This document shows positions 47,201 through 56,911 of a stretch of DNA of 64,000 nt, in pieces. Source of the stretch: Anthonomus grandis grandis. Its lineage: Eukaryota; Arthropoda; Insecta; Coleoptera; Curculionidae. The DNA lies in contig NC_065547.1 in the NCBI RefSeq assembly GCF_022605725.1, positions 23,911,167 to 23,975,166 of the forward strand. The letters run 5' to 3'. Made by a program: the position numbers and the translations under genes. The notes beneath the pieces were generated by a model, which searched no databases, was not told the origin of the DNA, and worked only from the letters and a program-made list of their open reading frames with translations. Positions within the stretch are counted from its first letter, which is position 1, and each line of letters begins with the position of its first letter.

Positions 47201-50200
47201 ATCAGTCACTGTAATAATCTGGTCACCCATGCAGACATCATTTATATCACATTTGAAATTAAAAATATGCATCTCGGAAATATTAACTTATAAAGAGTTA
47301 CCATCACAGCATATTTTAACCCTGGTCAAATAATGGCTAATGATTCTGCTAATATAAGGAGAATCAGCAGCACGCCGCAGAAGAGTAGTGCCATCAGCAA
47401 AAGATGTACACTGGCCATGTCTCAATATTGAAGGCAAGTCATTTACGTAGACAAGAAATAAAAGTGGGCCTAGTACTGAGCCCTAAGGCACACCTGTCGC
47501 GTAACACTCAATTCCTCTGACTCTACCTGAGAATGAGCAAAACGAACCCTCTGACATCTACCTGACAAAAATGAGCCCAACTATTTCAATATTGGTCGCC
47601 TGAAGCCATAAAATTCAAGTTTCCGCAGTAGTATTTTGTGGGAGCGCAATCAAGGACTTTTCCCAGATCACAAAATGCCACTGTAGCCCACTCACCATTG
47701 TTAAGGCTGAAGTTTTCAAATATATAGATTAGACAAATATGAACTACACATAAAAGTATATATGGATTACATTTATATTATGGAATTATACATAAAAGTA
47801 TGTGTTGTGCTTCCCAACTTATCTAGATTTATATTGTAGAAGGTCAATATAAACCTAGGAAATAAAAGCAATCTAATAGAAAGGTTTTTGAGAAAGAGTG
47901 TTACCAGCAATTAGGACCTATTCACTACCTAATGATGTAAAAAGAGAATATTCTCCGCCAGAAAATTCTCACCGAGAGTATTCTAAACTAAGAGCAAATT
48001 TTTTTGTTCTATTACTTGCATTTACAGAAACCATAAATATAAAAATTAGAGAAGAAAGGTAATATTATTATAATTTAAAAAATGCAATTTCCTTGTGGGA
48101 GGGTATGTATATTGTTTTTGCCAATTCATCTAGTGTATTTTTCTCATCCAGAAAATTATTAATCCTTAATCCCAAACATCTATATTGTCCCTTATGAAAT
48201 GTTTTTTCGCTTTGGCCAGCGTGGCAACCTTAGATAAAATCCGAATTTTAACGACTGAGAGTCGAATTTCAAAGTAGGTACCCCAAAGTTTATTTTGGTG
48301 CTCTATTTGGAGAAAGACACAGAAATTAACGTAGGTATACCGCATTCACATATCGTCACCTCAGAGTAATACTAGGACATCTAAAAGGAAAGCGATTCTG
48401 AGATAACTGCATATTTGGTATCGCAAAGAATGCCTTTACTTGATGTACGATATCTCTTAAAAATATTACCTAATTTAATATATCACATATCCTTGTGTTA
48501 CAGATGACCTAAAGTTAATTTTCGCCAAATCTTTATTTGCAATTATCTCAGAACTACTTTTTTTTACATATCCTAGTGTTGCTCTGAGGCGACGATATTT
48601 ACAAAATTGCCAAGCGATGCATTTAACTATCTAAAAATTGTTAGCTCATATAATTTAAAGTTGTTATACCAATCTATCACCAAACAAGAAAAAACAAAAT
48701 CCCACAACTTCTCATCAGGACATTGAACTGGGATGAGCCAATTATAAAAATAGATTCTGAGTGTGAGGACAAGGTCTTATCTTTTTCAGATTAGATTACC
48801 ATATACTTAAGAACGTTTAGAGAGTTCAGGCTTATTCTCCACATTGTCGAGAATTTGCAATCACTACACTACACACCTACCAGTAAACAGGCTGCAAACT
48901 GTTAGCCATTAATTGCTTATGAAAACTGAATATATGTGTTATTCATTAATTCAGTGGGATTGGATTTCAGGCATAATTTGAGTATAAGAGATGTCCAACA
49001 AACCTCGACGATTGTTAAATAACTTATTGATATTTGCTAGAAACATGTTTATCGAAAGGCAAAGACCATACAGTTACAGGAACACATACACTTACATAGA
49101 ACATACAAAGTCTAGTTGCGAAATATATCAGCAATTATGTTAATGACATTTTCCCTCTAGAATGCTTTTCACCTTCCTGGTCATATATGGTTAACTAAAT
49201 TAAGCAAAAACTAAACACTGTCATGATTCATAATGATTTTTTGAATTACTTCAACTTGTAACGTAACCACTATTTTACCAAACATCTAACCTTTTTCTTT
49301 TCTCCTTTTCATTGAGCAATAATATCAAAAGAGCAGCTGCATACTCTTCTTGCAACATAGATGATTCTTAACTGACTATGTTTATCACAGTTAATACACA
49401 CAGTAAATAAATGGTATTGATCACAGTTCATATTCGTGCAGCTAATATGGACAGATAAATTATGTTTCAGTTTGTATAGTTTCCATAGGTGTTAATAGAC
49501 ATTTTTTATTTTATTTTTCATGTGAGATTTAAATGAAAGAAAATTAGCAAATATTATGGATTGAAGTATTATTTATAGAAATCTAAAACTACATACACTG
49601 TCGGACAAAAGTAGAGCAAAAAAGTTCAATTTTATTCATGTTTGAATAAAAAGAATTATTGGGTTGTGATTTTTCGCCAAGGTTAATCTCACACTATCCA
49701 TACACTGAAAGTAATATTTCAGTACATTTTGGTGTACTTTTAATCATTTTAAGAACAGTAAATATTAATGATTATAAAAATTGATAAGAATGGGGGGACA
49801 AAAGTAGAGCAACAAATTGTATTTAATAGTATTTTATTTTACTTTAGTTCAACAAAAAATATTTAACACATTTAACAACAAAAACAATTGAAAGTAATAC
49901 ATTAGTAATTGATAGAATATCCATTATTATTAATTACTTGCTGACAACGGCGCGGCATTGAAGCAATCAACTTCTGAATGACATTTTCGGGAAGACTCAT
50001 CCAAACTTCACTAAATTTATTTATTAAGGATTGTTTATTTGGAAACATTTGGGTACGAATACGACGTTCTACTTCTTCCCAGAGATTCTCAATGGGGTTA
50101 AGATCTGGGGATTGTGCTGGCCACTGTAAAACACGAACATTATTTTCCCGAAACCACTGTTGAACAACTTGTGAAGAATGTTTTGGATCATTGTCCTGTT

Positions 50201-53110
50201 GAAAAATAAAACGCAATGGCATTTCCCATTCTGCATAAGGAAGCATAACATTCTGCATGATATCCCTATAAACAAATCGGTCCATCATATCATTAATAAA
50301 GTGCATAGGGCCTACCCCATTCCATGAAAAACAACCCCATAAAAATACACTACCTTTACCATGCTTAATTGTAGGTGTTATGTATTTAGCATTAAACCTT
50401 GTATTGATTGGTCGCCTCACACGCCTCATTCCATCAGAATAGAAAATTTTGTAGCGCGTTTCATCACTGAATAGAACTTTTTTCCAGTCATTGACGGTCC
50501 AGTTTAAATGCCAACCTTGCTGCTCTATTTCTTATTGAAACTAACAACTTTTTAGCTGGACGTCTACTAAATAACTTTGCGTCTACTAATCTTCTTTGTA
50601 CTGTTCGTATACCAACCGTAATTTCTGGAATTTCGGCAATAATTCGAGGTGCGGACTTCCAAGGATCATTTTGGGAAATCCTTTTGATGCGTCTGTCAGT
50701 CATTACTGATGTTTTCCTTGGCCTTCCCGATTTTGGCAACTTCTCTAAATGTCCCCTCTCATTATACGATGATATTATTTTGGACACAGTGTACTGGGGT
50801 AACTCAAACTGTCTTGAAATGTCAGCTTGTTTGTTAACTTCCATGAATCCATTCACAACTCTTTGCATCAAGTCTTTTGAAATCGGAATTCCTCTCGGCA
50901 TGATTAATCTTACACAGAAATGTTCAAAAAAACGTAAAAATCACCTTACACAATTATTTTATCCCTTTACTTTTGCTAAAAACCCTTCTTTTGAACAAAT
51001 TATTTGAATGTTGCTTTACTTTTGACGCGTTACTATGAAGCATTTAAACTCGGTAATTTAAAATCAGTATTTTCAAATATTTCTGGAAGTGTTGCTCTAC
51101 TTTTGTCCGATAGTGTATATGGGAGATTAGAAATGAATGAGTTTAAAAAAAGACTTTCCTTATAATAATTTTAATTTCTTACTTTTTTTTCTTCTACACA
51201 GCCATTAAGCTCAACAGCAATTAAACAATAAAATGGAATCTGTATAGGGTGTGAGTAATAATATTTGCTAATAATAAAATAAAATAAATAAACAATTAAA
51301 TGTGCATAAAATTTATTCGCAAATTAGTGCAAAAGTATTTATTCACACACCAATGAAAAAATTGAAAAAAGTAATTTGTTGTTTGTTAAAGATTTTCAAA
51401 ATATTTTTTATTAAAAAAAAAATGGTTTTCAAAAAACTGTCCTTTACACCATATACAGACACCACTGGTTAAAACTTTAAAAAATCTTCTACATCAAAAA
51501 ATTGATATTGATACTTGAAGTGTGACTACTAAATTTCATAAAAATATCTGAGAATTTATAACAAAGTTATAATAAAAACACACATCATGCAGCTCAAAAG
51601 TTTAAAATATATAATTATGTTTATCTGAACTTTCCTTCTTAAAATATATGCTGCCTTGAAATCAGATAGCATCATTCTGATGCTTTAACATTTTAGTAGA
51701 TCTTGAATGGTTTATATCATTGTCCTACTACCTTAGAAGCAATTCCTTGTAACACCCGTCAAAGAAGGGTAAATTCCCATAATAAAAAGATAAATTATGT
51801 TTCATTTATCTTTTCATTCAGGATTCAACAATAGATTTTTTCTCCACTCACTAGGACTTTACCTTCATATATATTGCATAGGAATTAAGTCCACTATTTT
51901 TCCAGTTGCTTATGGTGATTTGGATAAAGTTTTCTTCATGATTTCGGCTTCTGAGGTTTTATCTTGATATATTTTTTGAGATTCTAGCATTATTTTTAAA
52001 CTATTATTTATATTATTTTGTATTATCTAATTTTATTTGTGTAAATTGGCTCTGCTACAATATGGAAATAAATAAGATTAAAAAATTAATCTCTTTAAGA
52101 ATTACTATCTTATTCTGAATCATCAGTGTACCAGAATACTCAGTATATGTATTTTAAGAGTTGAATTTCTCTACAAAAAATTAAATCAATTTTAATAAAT
52201 AGGAACATAAAAATTGTGACTCATTAAGATATTGTAAAGTTTAGAGTTTAGACATTTCAATCTATAAATTGAAAAAAACCAAAAATAGCAATATTGATCT
52301 TTGAGGTCCTACTCCTCAATTTAATAGTTGAAAGTAACACCATTTTCAAAGGTCCCAACTCATTAGTACTTTGTATTGACACTCACTTAACTATAACCAC
52401 AATAAAATAAAAGATAATAAGAAAGAAAAGCTCTTAAAAATTCAGTTAGTTATCCAATAAAAGTTTCTTTTTTGTCCAAGATCCTTTCTAACCAGATGTG
52501 CATAAGCATCTAGTGAGGACTAATAGAGTCAGATCCCCCAATTAGTCCTATGGTTGGACCCTTGGTTTGACACATTAAGAGATAGTTTTACCACTAATCA
52601 AATCTCTAACAGTGTTATCATCTTCAGAAGAAGAGTATAAACAATTTTGGTTAGTGGTAAAACTGTCTTGTAATTAAAGACCCCATTGTTTGAGGAAATC
52701 AGTCAATAACCTACAAGTTAGAATAACAAGTAGAAAAAAGCACTGTAATAAAAGAGTTTAAGAAATCTGACATAATACTTACTTAGATTGCATATTTTTC
52801 TTAGTCAATCCCAAAACCCATTGCTTCTCAATATCACTCAAATCAGCACATTTCATAAAGAAAATATCAGCGACTATACCATTTTTATTAAATTTCTGGA
52901 AGACTTGGAAGTCTTTGAGGGGGTTTTCTAACTTGTTGGCTTCGGCCACCACAGCCATGGCATCTCTGATTCTTTGTTGTTCTTCTTTGCGTTGTTGACG
53001 TTTCTCTTTGCCCTTGGCAGAACTTGCGGCAGTTTTTCTCTGAAAATTAATTAGTTATCTTAAAAAATCCTAATAATACATCCAAAAGATGTCTGAACAC
53101 TTACCCCCAT
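41232..53110 (-). CDS. NAA40: N-alpha-acetyltransferase 40 (NatD), four exons, complete
   Basis: Acetylates the N-terminus of histones H2A and H4. Exons on the - strand: 53110-53105 (Met-Gly only), 53039-52783, 45082-44765, 41430-41232. All borders are GT/AG, and phases join to 259 residues. The N-terminus is MGRKT followed by a Lys/Arg-rich helix; MG- would permit N-myristoylation. GNAT fold: YEHSSWGWDE, YLIAKS, LGFSHFRFD (beta4), EVLYCYELQLE (beta5), the acetyl-CoA loop QRKSLGK, and VVLTVLKNNN. The loop has Ser where the Q/R-x-x-G-x-G consensus has its first Gly. After YELDESSP and PYEILSK, the C-terminal tail is His-rich (HIHSHNGHSHGHSH) and ends CCPGYHH. Introns are 65, 7700 and 3334 bases, the long ones full of transposons. 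Confidence 0.95.
42255..43827 (+). mobile_element. Tc1/mariner element of the DD38E kind with TA target duplication
   Basis: The inner TIR CGCTCAAAAGTATTTGCCCA and the complement TGGGCAAATACTTTTGAGTG of the right end match with one mismatch; a further TACC-type stretch extends them to the TA duplications at 42253-42254 and 43828-43829. Total length is 1573 bases. It is inserted in a LINE relic within NAA40 intron 3. Confidence 0.9.
42635..43701 (+). pseudogene. Tc1-like transposase with D-D spacing of 38 before E (DD38E), two frameshifts
   Basis: ATG at 42635. HTH domain MAKTKELSVETKG to about residue 110 with the hinge KPRSGTPKAT, then WNDESKF (D153, 43091-43093). A frameshift lies near 43230-43245, after GGGSVMVWGCFGG. 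The frame continues with GDLIRIEGIL, QHDNDPKHTS (D at 43362-43364) and NPIELLW (E at 43479-43481). D to E is 117 bases or 39 codons, so 38 residues intervene, unlike the 34 of the other two Tc1 elements here. A second frameshift near 43590 gives LCEAVIKNRGGHV at the C-terminus, ending 43701. The known DD38E (Intruder) group is an obvious comparison. Confidence 0.85.
44516..44764. other. NAA40 intron 3, 5' part
   Basis: AT-rich, no feature seen before the donor of NAA40 exon 3 (GTTGG|GTAAGT on the - strand). Confidence 0.4.
45285..45620 (+). repeat. Isolated mariner-like TIR end
   Basis: CTACAGGGTGTCCCAAATTC at 45285 is the left-end signature of the long-TIR mariner-like elements seen elsewhere in the window, followed by about 330 bases of arm-like DNA. 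No transposase or matching right end was found nearby. The downstream ATATTGGATTTTC stretch gives no coding match. It lies in NAA40 intron 2. Confidence 0.55.
45930..46560 (-). pseudogene. LINE reverse transcriptase, N-terminal part
   Basis: Frame-shifted - strand pieces read LSGPIAHIFNLILSFPTVFPDKWK (46355-46280, given in part), SSIFKKGPKNDIQNYRAISIL, then QFGFVKNRSCAVN (46150-46100), VDVIYLDFFKAFDQIDH (45985 region) and SYLRGRKDF. This is the normal order: fingers, NYRAIS box, FGF box, first catalytic Asp box. It ends before the FADD box, which appears separately at 47200-47720. It lies antisense-to-sense with NAA40 in intron 2. Confidence 0.65.
46650..46985 (-). pseudogene. LINE ORF1-like RNA-binding fragment
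   Basis: The - strand shows IKISALHISNLNYTVSDDIL (about 46965-46905) followed by YAFITVVKN, then in another frame ISETSNSFKVLVPDEYLSI (46825-46775) and WPKEIYVKKWRY (46755-46720). The pattern S-LHISNL---VS--DI, then SFKV-V, then WP--I-VK-WR is that of the C-terminal RNA-binding region of ORF1 proteins from Jockey/CR1-like LINEs. It abuts the RT fragment at 45930-46560 in the correct order (ORF1 then ORF2), with the endonuclease missing. Confidence 0.5.
47018..47130 (+). ncRNA. Hammerhead-like motif inside an inverted repeat
   Basis: CTGCCGA (47040-47046), a TGCTA/TAGC stem, and GAAAC (47063-47067) followed by ACGTATC give the arrangement of a hammerhead core with one change in CUGAYGA. TAAATTATGAGACAG (about 47023-47037) pairs with CTGTCTCGTAATTTA (about 47108-47122), closing it in a long helix. 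The 3' half, TTTTGGTTAGTGGTAAAACT, recurs at 52638-52657. Penelope-like repeats are a candidate source. It sits between two LINE fragments. Confidence 0.4.
47160..47720 (-). pseudogene. LINE reverse transcriptase, FADD-box fragment
   Basis: Frame-shifted - strand pieces: VAFCDLGKVLDCAPTKYYC (47690-47620), a GVPQGSVLGPLLFLVYVNDLP-like stretch (47490-47430, decayed) and TSFADGTTLLRRAADSP (47405-47360). The first box corresponds to F-DLSKAFDCVPH, and FADG is a changed FADD, losing the second catalytic Asp. It continues to ICCDGN near 47300. Ends are not defined. Confidence 0.65.
47721..49595. other. NAA40 intron 2 without recognised genes
   Basis: AT-rich sequence with no coding blocks. It contains the foldback element at 48350-48598 (listed). 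Confidence 0.5.
48350..48598. repeat. Foldback element, 249 bp, arms about 60 bp
   Basis: ATATCGTCACCTCAGAGTAA (left) pairs with the complement of TTGCTCTGAGGCGACGATAT (right), and similarity continues through CTAGGA and TCTGAGATAA-TGCA to about 60 bases per arm. The centre has no coding capacity. Typical of a small non-autonomous foldback or MITE. Confidence 0.65.
49596..51115 (-). mobile_element. Tc1-type element (DD34E) with TA target duplication
   Basis: CACTGTCGGACAAAAGTAGA at the left end and the complement of TCTACTTTTGTCCGATAGTG at the right are near-identical TIRs. TA flanks both ends (49594-49595; 51116-51117). Length is 1520 bases. The transposase is on the - strand. It is inserted in NAA40 intron 2 and lies in the same orientation as that gene. 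Confidence 0.92.
49902..50901 (-). pseudogene. Tc1-like DD34E transposase, one frameshift
   Basis: ATG at 50901 starts MPRGIPISKDLMQRVVNGF, a first HTH, with the GRPRKTSV hinge and a second HTH to about residue 115. Near 50490-50520 the frame changes and about four residues seem missing (RLAFKLDRQ against HLNWTVNDW). The second frame has FSDETRY (first Asp), KHGKGSVFLWGCFSW, QQDNDPKH (second Asp) and NPIENLW (Glu), with 34 residues between the last two. It ends at 49902 after PRRCQQVINNNGYSINY. One frameshift separates it from a full-length frame of about 340 codons. Confidence 0.88.
51118..52570. other. NAA40 intron 2, no recognised genes
   Basis: AT-rich; no coding block or TIR was noticed. 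Confidence 0.5.
52581..52683. repeat. Inverted repeat related to the 47-kb hammerhead-like repeat
   Basis: GATAGTTTTACCACTAATCA near 52582 pairs with the later TTTGGTTAGTGGTAAAACTG (52638-52657). On the - strand the interior reads CTGAAGATG, then a TAACA/TGTTA stem, then GAGAT, which parallels CTGAYGA-stem-GAAAC with changes in both core elements. The right part matches 47090-47120. It is probably a decayed copy of the same repeat. Confidence 0.45.
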
Positions 53111-53491
53111 TGTTCAGATTATAAACTCTGTTGCATATATATGTATAAAGTGGTTAATAAAAAGCTTAATTAGACTAGTCAAAGGGGATAAAAAATTATT
53201 TAACAATAGTGACTGAAAACAAATATATTTTACACTTATTTATGCTTAGACTTATAAATTATTATTTTTTAAGTAACCTACAAACAAAACCGATCCGCAG
53301 CTTTGTAAAATTTTGGCGGCCTAACATGTCAATGTCAGCCAACTGTCTGTTTCGTCTGCATAGGGCGGTTTTCAGAATTCATCGGTGGATACACCGGGAT
53401 GCACCGGCAATAACCGAGGCGTTTCAGAATTAACCCGGTACAAAAAATCTCACGTTTCAAAATTAACCGGTGAAATCAGCTGGTTGCGACC

Positions 53492-53736
53492 TGTAGTAAA
53501 TTATGATTTAAGACATAGGGTTAAAATGAAACAACCTTCTTAGGGTTAAGTAGAATCTATAATAAAATATCAAAAAGCTACATCCAAGGATCGTTGAACT
53601 TCCCGTTGACCTGGTTTATGATAATGCTTACTAGACATTATGTTTTGCTATATAAAATTAATTAATGTATTATTACAATATAGTAGATTCCTATTTACAC
53701 AATATTTGTTATACTGGGTGATACTTCCATACTACA
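53492..53736 (-). repeat. 3' LTR of the gypsy element
   Basis: 245 bases, TGTAGTA...TACTACA on the + strand, nearly identical to 56665-56911. Differences are one A/G substitution and a small change around CATTATGTTTTGC versus CATTATAATGTTTGC. Confidence 0.93.
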
Positions 53737-54004
53737 CCTCGCCGGAAAATTTAAGGAATTTACATATTTCTTTTAAATTGAAAATTCCGGATATATATAC
53801 TATAAAAGTAACAACTCTTCTTAACACATTCCTAAAATTATATACATACATTCAATTAATATCCAGTAATTTTGAAAATTTCAACTTTTTACCTAAATAA
53901 CTTCTCTTTTCCATTTTTTTTTCACAAAACCTTAACTAATAATACACTAGTAAATTAATTAATTATTACCTAACTATGCACAGGGCCCTTTATGCACTAA
54001 TTAC

Positions 54005-55924
54005 TTACTTATGATATAATTTAGTTCTATTTTTATGGATTAGAATCTCTTTATTTTCTTTTACAATTTTTACATTAGGAGATTCATCCTGAACGACTAC
54101 ATACGGCCCCAGGAAACAAGGACTGGCAATTTTATTACCATTAAATTCATTTTTAACGAGAATTAAATCTCCTTTCTTATATTCAATGGGATTTATATCA
54201 TTGTTCATAGTTTTTAACTCATTCGATGTTAGAATAATTCGAGATAAAGCATCCGCTGTAACATTTTCACTCCCTTTTACATACTCTACATAAAAATCGT
54301 ATTCTTCAAGACCTAAGCGAAATTTTGTTAAACGACTAGATGGGTCTGTAAGGCTGAATAAGTACAACAAGGGTTTATGGTCTGTCACTACTTTAAATCG
54401 ATGTCCGTATAAGTATGGGCGAAAATGTTTTACAGCCCAATAAATAGCTAAAAGTTCTTTGTGAATAGTTGGATAATTTATTTCGGCCTTATTTAAACTC
54501 CTGCTTGAATATGCTACTGGTTTATTATTTTTGTTCGAAAGCACTGCTCCAATAGCAAATTGTGAAGCATCTGTTTGAAGTATAAATTCATTCGTGTCCG
54601 TAAAATCTGAATACTCCAACACTGGATATTGAACCATTGCTTTCTTTAAAATTTCAAACGCACTATTACACTCATCTGTCCATTCAAACCTCGCATACTT
54701 TCTACATAACTTATTTAGGGGTACAGATAATTCCGCGAATTTTGGTATAAATTTCCTATAATAGTTGGCAAAAGCAACAAAACGTTTAACCTCATCTGAA
54801 TTTTTTGGAATAGGATATTCATTTAAAGCTTTAATTTTTTCTGGATCAGGAGAAATGCCTTTATCGCTAACAATGTGACCTAAATAAAGAATTTGCTTTC
54901 TTAAAAATTCACACTTTAAGGGATTTAATTTTAAATTTACTTTACGAAGTCTACTAAAAACGTCCATTAGATTTTTGTTATGTTCTTTAAGATTCCTTCC
55001 AAAAACAATAAGATCATCAATATAAACAAAGCATTTTTCATAATTTAGACCTGCCATCGCGATTGTCATTAATCTAGAAAATGCGCTGGGACTAATTTTT
55101 AACCCCATTGGAAGTCTCTTCATTTGCCATTGACCGCGATCGGCAGTAAAAGCTGTTAATTTTCTGCTTTGCTCATCTAATTTGACTTGGTAATATCCCT
55201 GACTTAAATCTAAATGTGAAAAATAAAGTGCTCCTGCAAGAGAATCTAAAATGTCCACTACGTTTGCTATAGGCCATTTAATATCTACCAAATTGCGGTT
55301 TAAAAATCTGTAATCTAAAACAAGTCTGCTACGTTGTTCACCTGCTTTGTCTCCCTTTTTTGGAACAAGTAACACCGGAGATGACCATTCGCTCTGCACA
55401 CTCTCGATGATATCATCCGAGCACATTTGAGAAATTTGCTTATTTATTTCCTCTTTTTGTGACTGAGGTAGTCTATATGGTTTTACATAAACGGGTTGAG
55501 TATTTGGCTTTATTTGAATAGACTGTTTATAAATATTTGTAACACCTAACTTATCCCCGGGCATATGAAACACATCTGGAAATTTCGCACATAATTGTTC
55601 AATAGAATCTTTTTCCTCTTTATTTAAATACCCAAGTTTAAGCAAATTAAACAAATCTTTTACTCGACTGCTTGATACAGCCTGCGAAGTAAATTGACAA
55701 CAATTATAGTGGCTCAACTTTTTAATTTTTGGTAAGCAATTTCTCAAACGTACTTCAGTTTCACGCATATTTAAAATTTTAACTGGAATTTTCCCATCTC
55801 TCGGTTGCGCAATCACACCTGCTACAAACACTCCCTGACACAATTCACTAGGCAACACTACACATTCTTCAACCAACCCTGTCTCGATGTATTGAATACT
55901 TTCACATCTTGGAAGTAAGGTCAT
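54005..55924 (-). CDS. Gypsy pol: reverse transcriptase, RNase H and integrase tail (integrase core deleted)
   Basis: A 639-codon open frame. RT motifs: KPYRLPQSQK (fingers), SSPVLLVPKKGDK, RLVLDYRFLN, FSHLDLSQGYYQ (first Asp), RLPMGL, FVYIDDLIVF (YIDD catalytic pair) and YLGHIVS. RNase H follows: LQTDASQFAIGAVLS (first Asp), NYPTIHKELLAIYWAV (Glu), VVTDHKPL (Asp), TADALSR. Directly after it the frame jumps to YKKGDLILVKNE and FLGPYVVVQD, the GPY/F module of an integrase C-terminus. The HHCC finger and DDE integrase core are missing, apparently by an in-frame deletion. Copying but not integrating its own cDNA would be predicted. The frame is open upstream of the first Met to about 56035. Confidence 0.9.
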   Translation of the reverse strand: MTLLPRCESIQYIETGLVEECVVLPSELCQGVFVAGVIAQPRDGKIPVKILNMRETEVRLRNCLPKIKKLSHYNCCQFTSQAVSSSRVKDLFNLLKLGYLNKEEKDSIEQLCAKFPDVFHMPGDKLGVTNIYKQSIQIKPNTQPVYVKPYRLPQSQKEEINKQISQMCSDDIIESVQSEWSSPVLLVPKKGDKAGEQRSRLVLDYRFLNRNLVDIKWPIANVVDILDSLAGALYFSHLDLSQGYYQVKLDEQSRKLTAFTADRGQWQMKRLPMGLKISPSAFSRLMTIAMAGLNYEKCFVYIDDLIVFGRNLKEHNKNLMDVFSRLRKVNLKLNPLKCEFLRKQILYLGHIVSDKGISPDPEKIKALNEYPIPKNSDEVKRFVAFANYYRKFIPKFAELSVPLNKLCRKYARFEWTDECNSAFEILKKAMVQYPVLEYSDFTDTNEFILQTDASQFAIGAVLSNKNNKPVAYSSRSLNKAEINYPTIHKELLAIYWAVKHFRPYLYGHRFKVVTDHKPLLYLFSLTDPSSRLTKFRLGLEEYDFYVEYVKGSENVTADALSRIILTSNELKTMNNDINPIEYKKGDLILVKNEFNGNKIASPCFLGPYVVVQDESPNVKIVKENKEILIHKNRTKLYHK

Positions 55925-56015
55925 ACTTTTATTGCTACTAGCATTCAGGTCTAATGCAATTTTATTTTCATCATTAAACAGTGATAATGTATTTTCCTCA
56001 TAATTTAAAATAGCT

Positions 56016-56300
56016 TTATACTTTTTTTAAAAAATTTCTATGAATTATTCCATTGGTTTCACATTCCAATGATTCAAAAACATAAAATTTTTCCCTAAAT
56101 CTTATAGTTCCAATAATAAGATTCAAATATACATATCCTAATGAAACTAAATTGCCCCCTATGCCTTTAATTTCAAGACATTCTTTGTGCAACGGAATTC
56201 TAGAGTCTAAATATTTTAATTTAAGCCCACACAATGATGCTCCTGTATCTATTAAAAATCCTAATTTCTTACTATTTATATGAAAGAAAACTGAATTTGA
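56016..56300 (-). pseudogene. Gypsy protease region, in a separate frame
   Basis: The frame reads LGFLIDTGASLCGLKLKYL, the DTGA(S) active site of a retroviral-type aspartic protease, then IKGIGGNLVSLGYV. It ends with a stop just after a TTTTTTAAAAAAA stretch (minus strand, about 56035-56022). Pol continues in the next phase. The gag-to-protease change is -1 in direction at a T7 run (56350-56344); the protease-to-RT change is +1 (or -2) at the A7 run. Confidence 0.7.
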
Positions 56301-56308
56301 GTAATTTG

Positions 56309-56665
56309 TTAAATAAGTAAAAATATTATCATCGTTAGGGACGAAAAAAACTCATCCTGATTATTCATCATATCTGATGCTCCCTGACCTGTTTCAATCT
56401 CATTATCAACATCGACATAATTTATTTGTCTTCGCGAATTTCCACAAAACCCTCGAGAAAACGAACGTCCTCGGTAACCTCTCTGAAAACGCTGACCAGG
56501 TAGACTCGTATTACCTCGGCCACGATTATTATAATGAAAATTCGGATTAGCATTATTATTAAAATTTCTAGAATTACAATTGGTAAATCGACGTAAAAAA
56601 CGATGTCCACCAACATCGTTTTTCTTCTTTTTTTCCTTTAGGTATATAGGAGGCAGGGTCGCCAT
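56309..56665 (-). pseudogene. Truncated gypsy gag C-terminus, RGG/N-rich
   Basis: A 118-codon frame starts at the ATG spanning the LTR/primer-site border. It contains KEKKKKND, an Asn/Arg/Gly-rich stretch with RGRGNTSLPGQRFQRGYRGR, and an acidic end with DVDNEIETGQG. RGG/N-rich sequence replaces the usual zinc knuckle at the end of gag. Matrix and capsid parts are missing. The ATG is probably an accident of the deletion. Confidence 0.65.
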
Positions 56666-56911
56666 GTAGTAAATTATGATTTAAGACATAGGGTTAAAAT
56701 GAAACAACCTTCTTAGGGTTAAGTAGGATCTATAATAAAATATCAAAAAGCTACATCCAAGGATCGTTGAACTTCCCGTTGACCTGGTTTATGATAATGC
56801 TTACTAGACATTATAATGTTTGCTATATAAAATTAATTAATGTATTATTACAATATAGTAGATTCCTATTTACACAATATTTGTTATACTGGGTGATACT
56901 TCCATACTACA
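56665..56911 (-). repeat. 5' LTR of the gypsy element
   Basis: 247 bases, same termini as the 3' LTR. The last A of the LTR and the TGG of the primer-binding site create the ATG at which the shortened gag frame appears to begin. Confidence 0.93.

Larger units (their letters stand above)
53492..56911 (-). mobile_element. Compact Ty3/gypsy LTR retrotransposon with 4-bp target duplication
   Basis: LTRs 56665-56911 (5') and 53492-53736 (3') start TGTAGTA and end TACTACA as read on +. They differ at about three places, so the insertion is young. GACC flanks both sides (53488-53491; 56912-56915). Next to the 5' LTR the - strand reads TGGCGACCCTGCC, a typical primer-binding-site start. Total length is only 3420 bases: most of gag and the integrase core are missing while protease, RT and RNase H remain. 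No env-like frame is seen. Confidence 0.93.

Noticed and set aside
53640..53900. Plus-strand 86-codon frame across the gypsy LTR
   Set aside because: The same peptide recurs in the other LTR (56767-56991), so it is LTR sequence rather than a gene.
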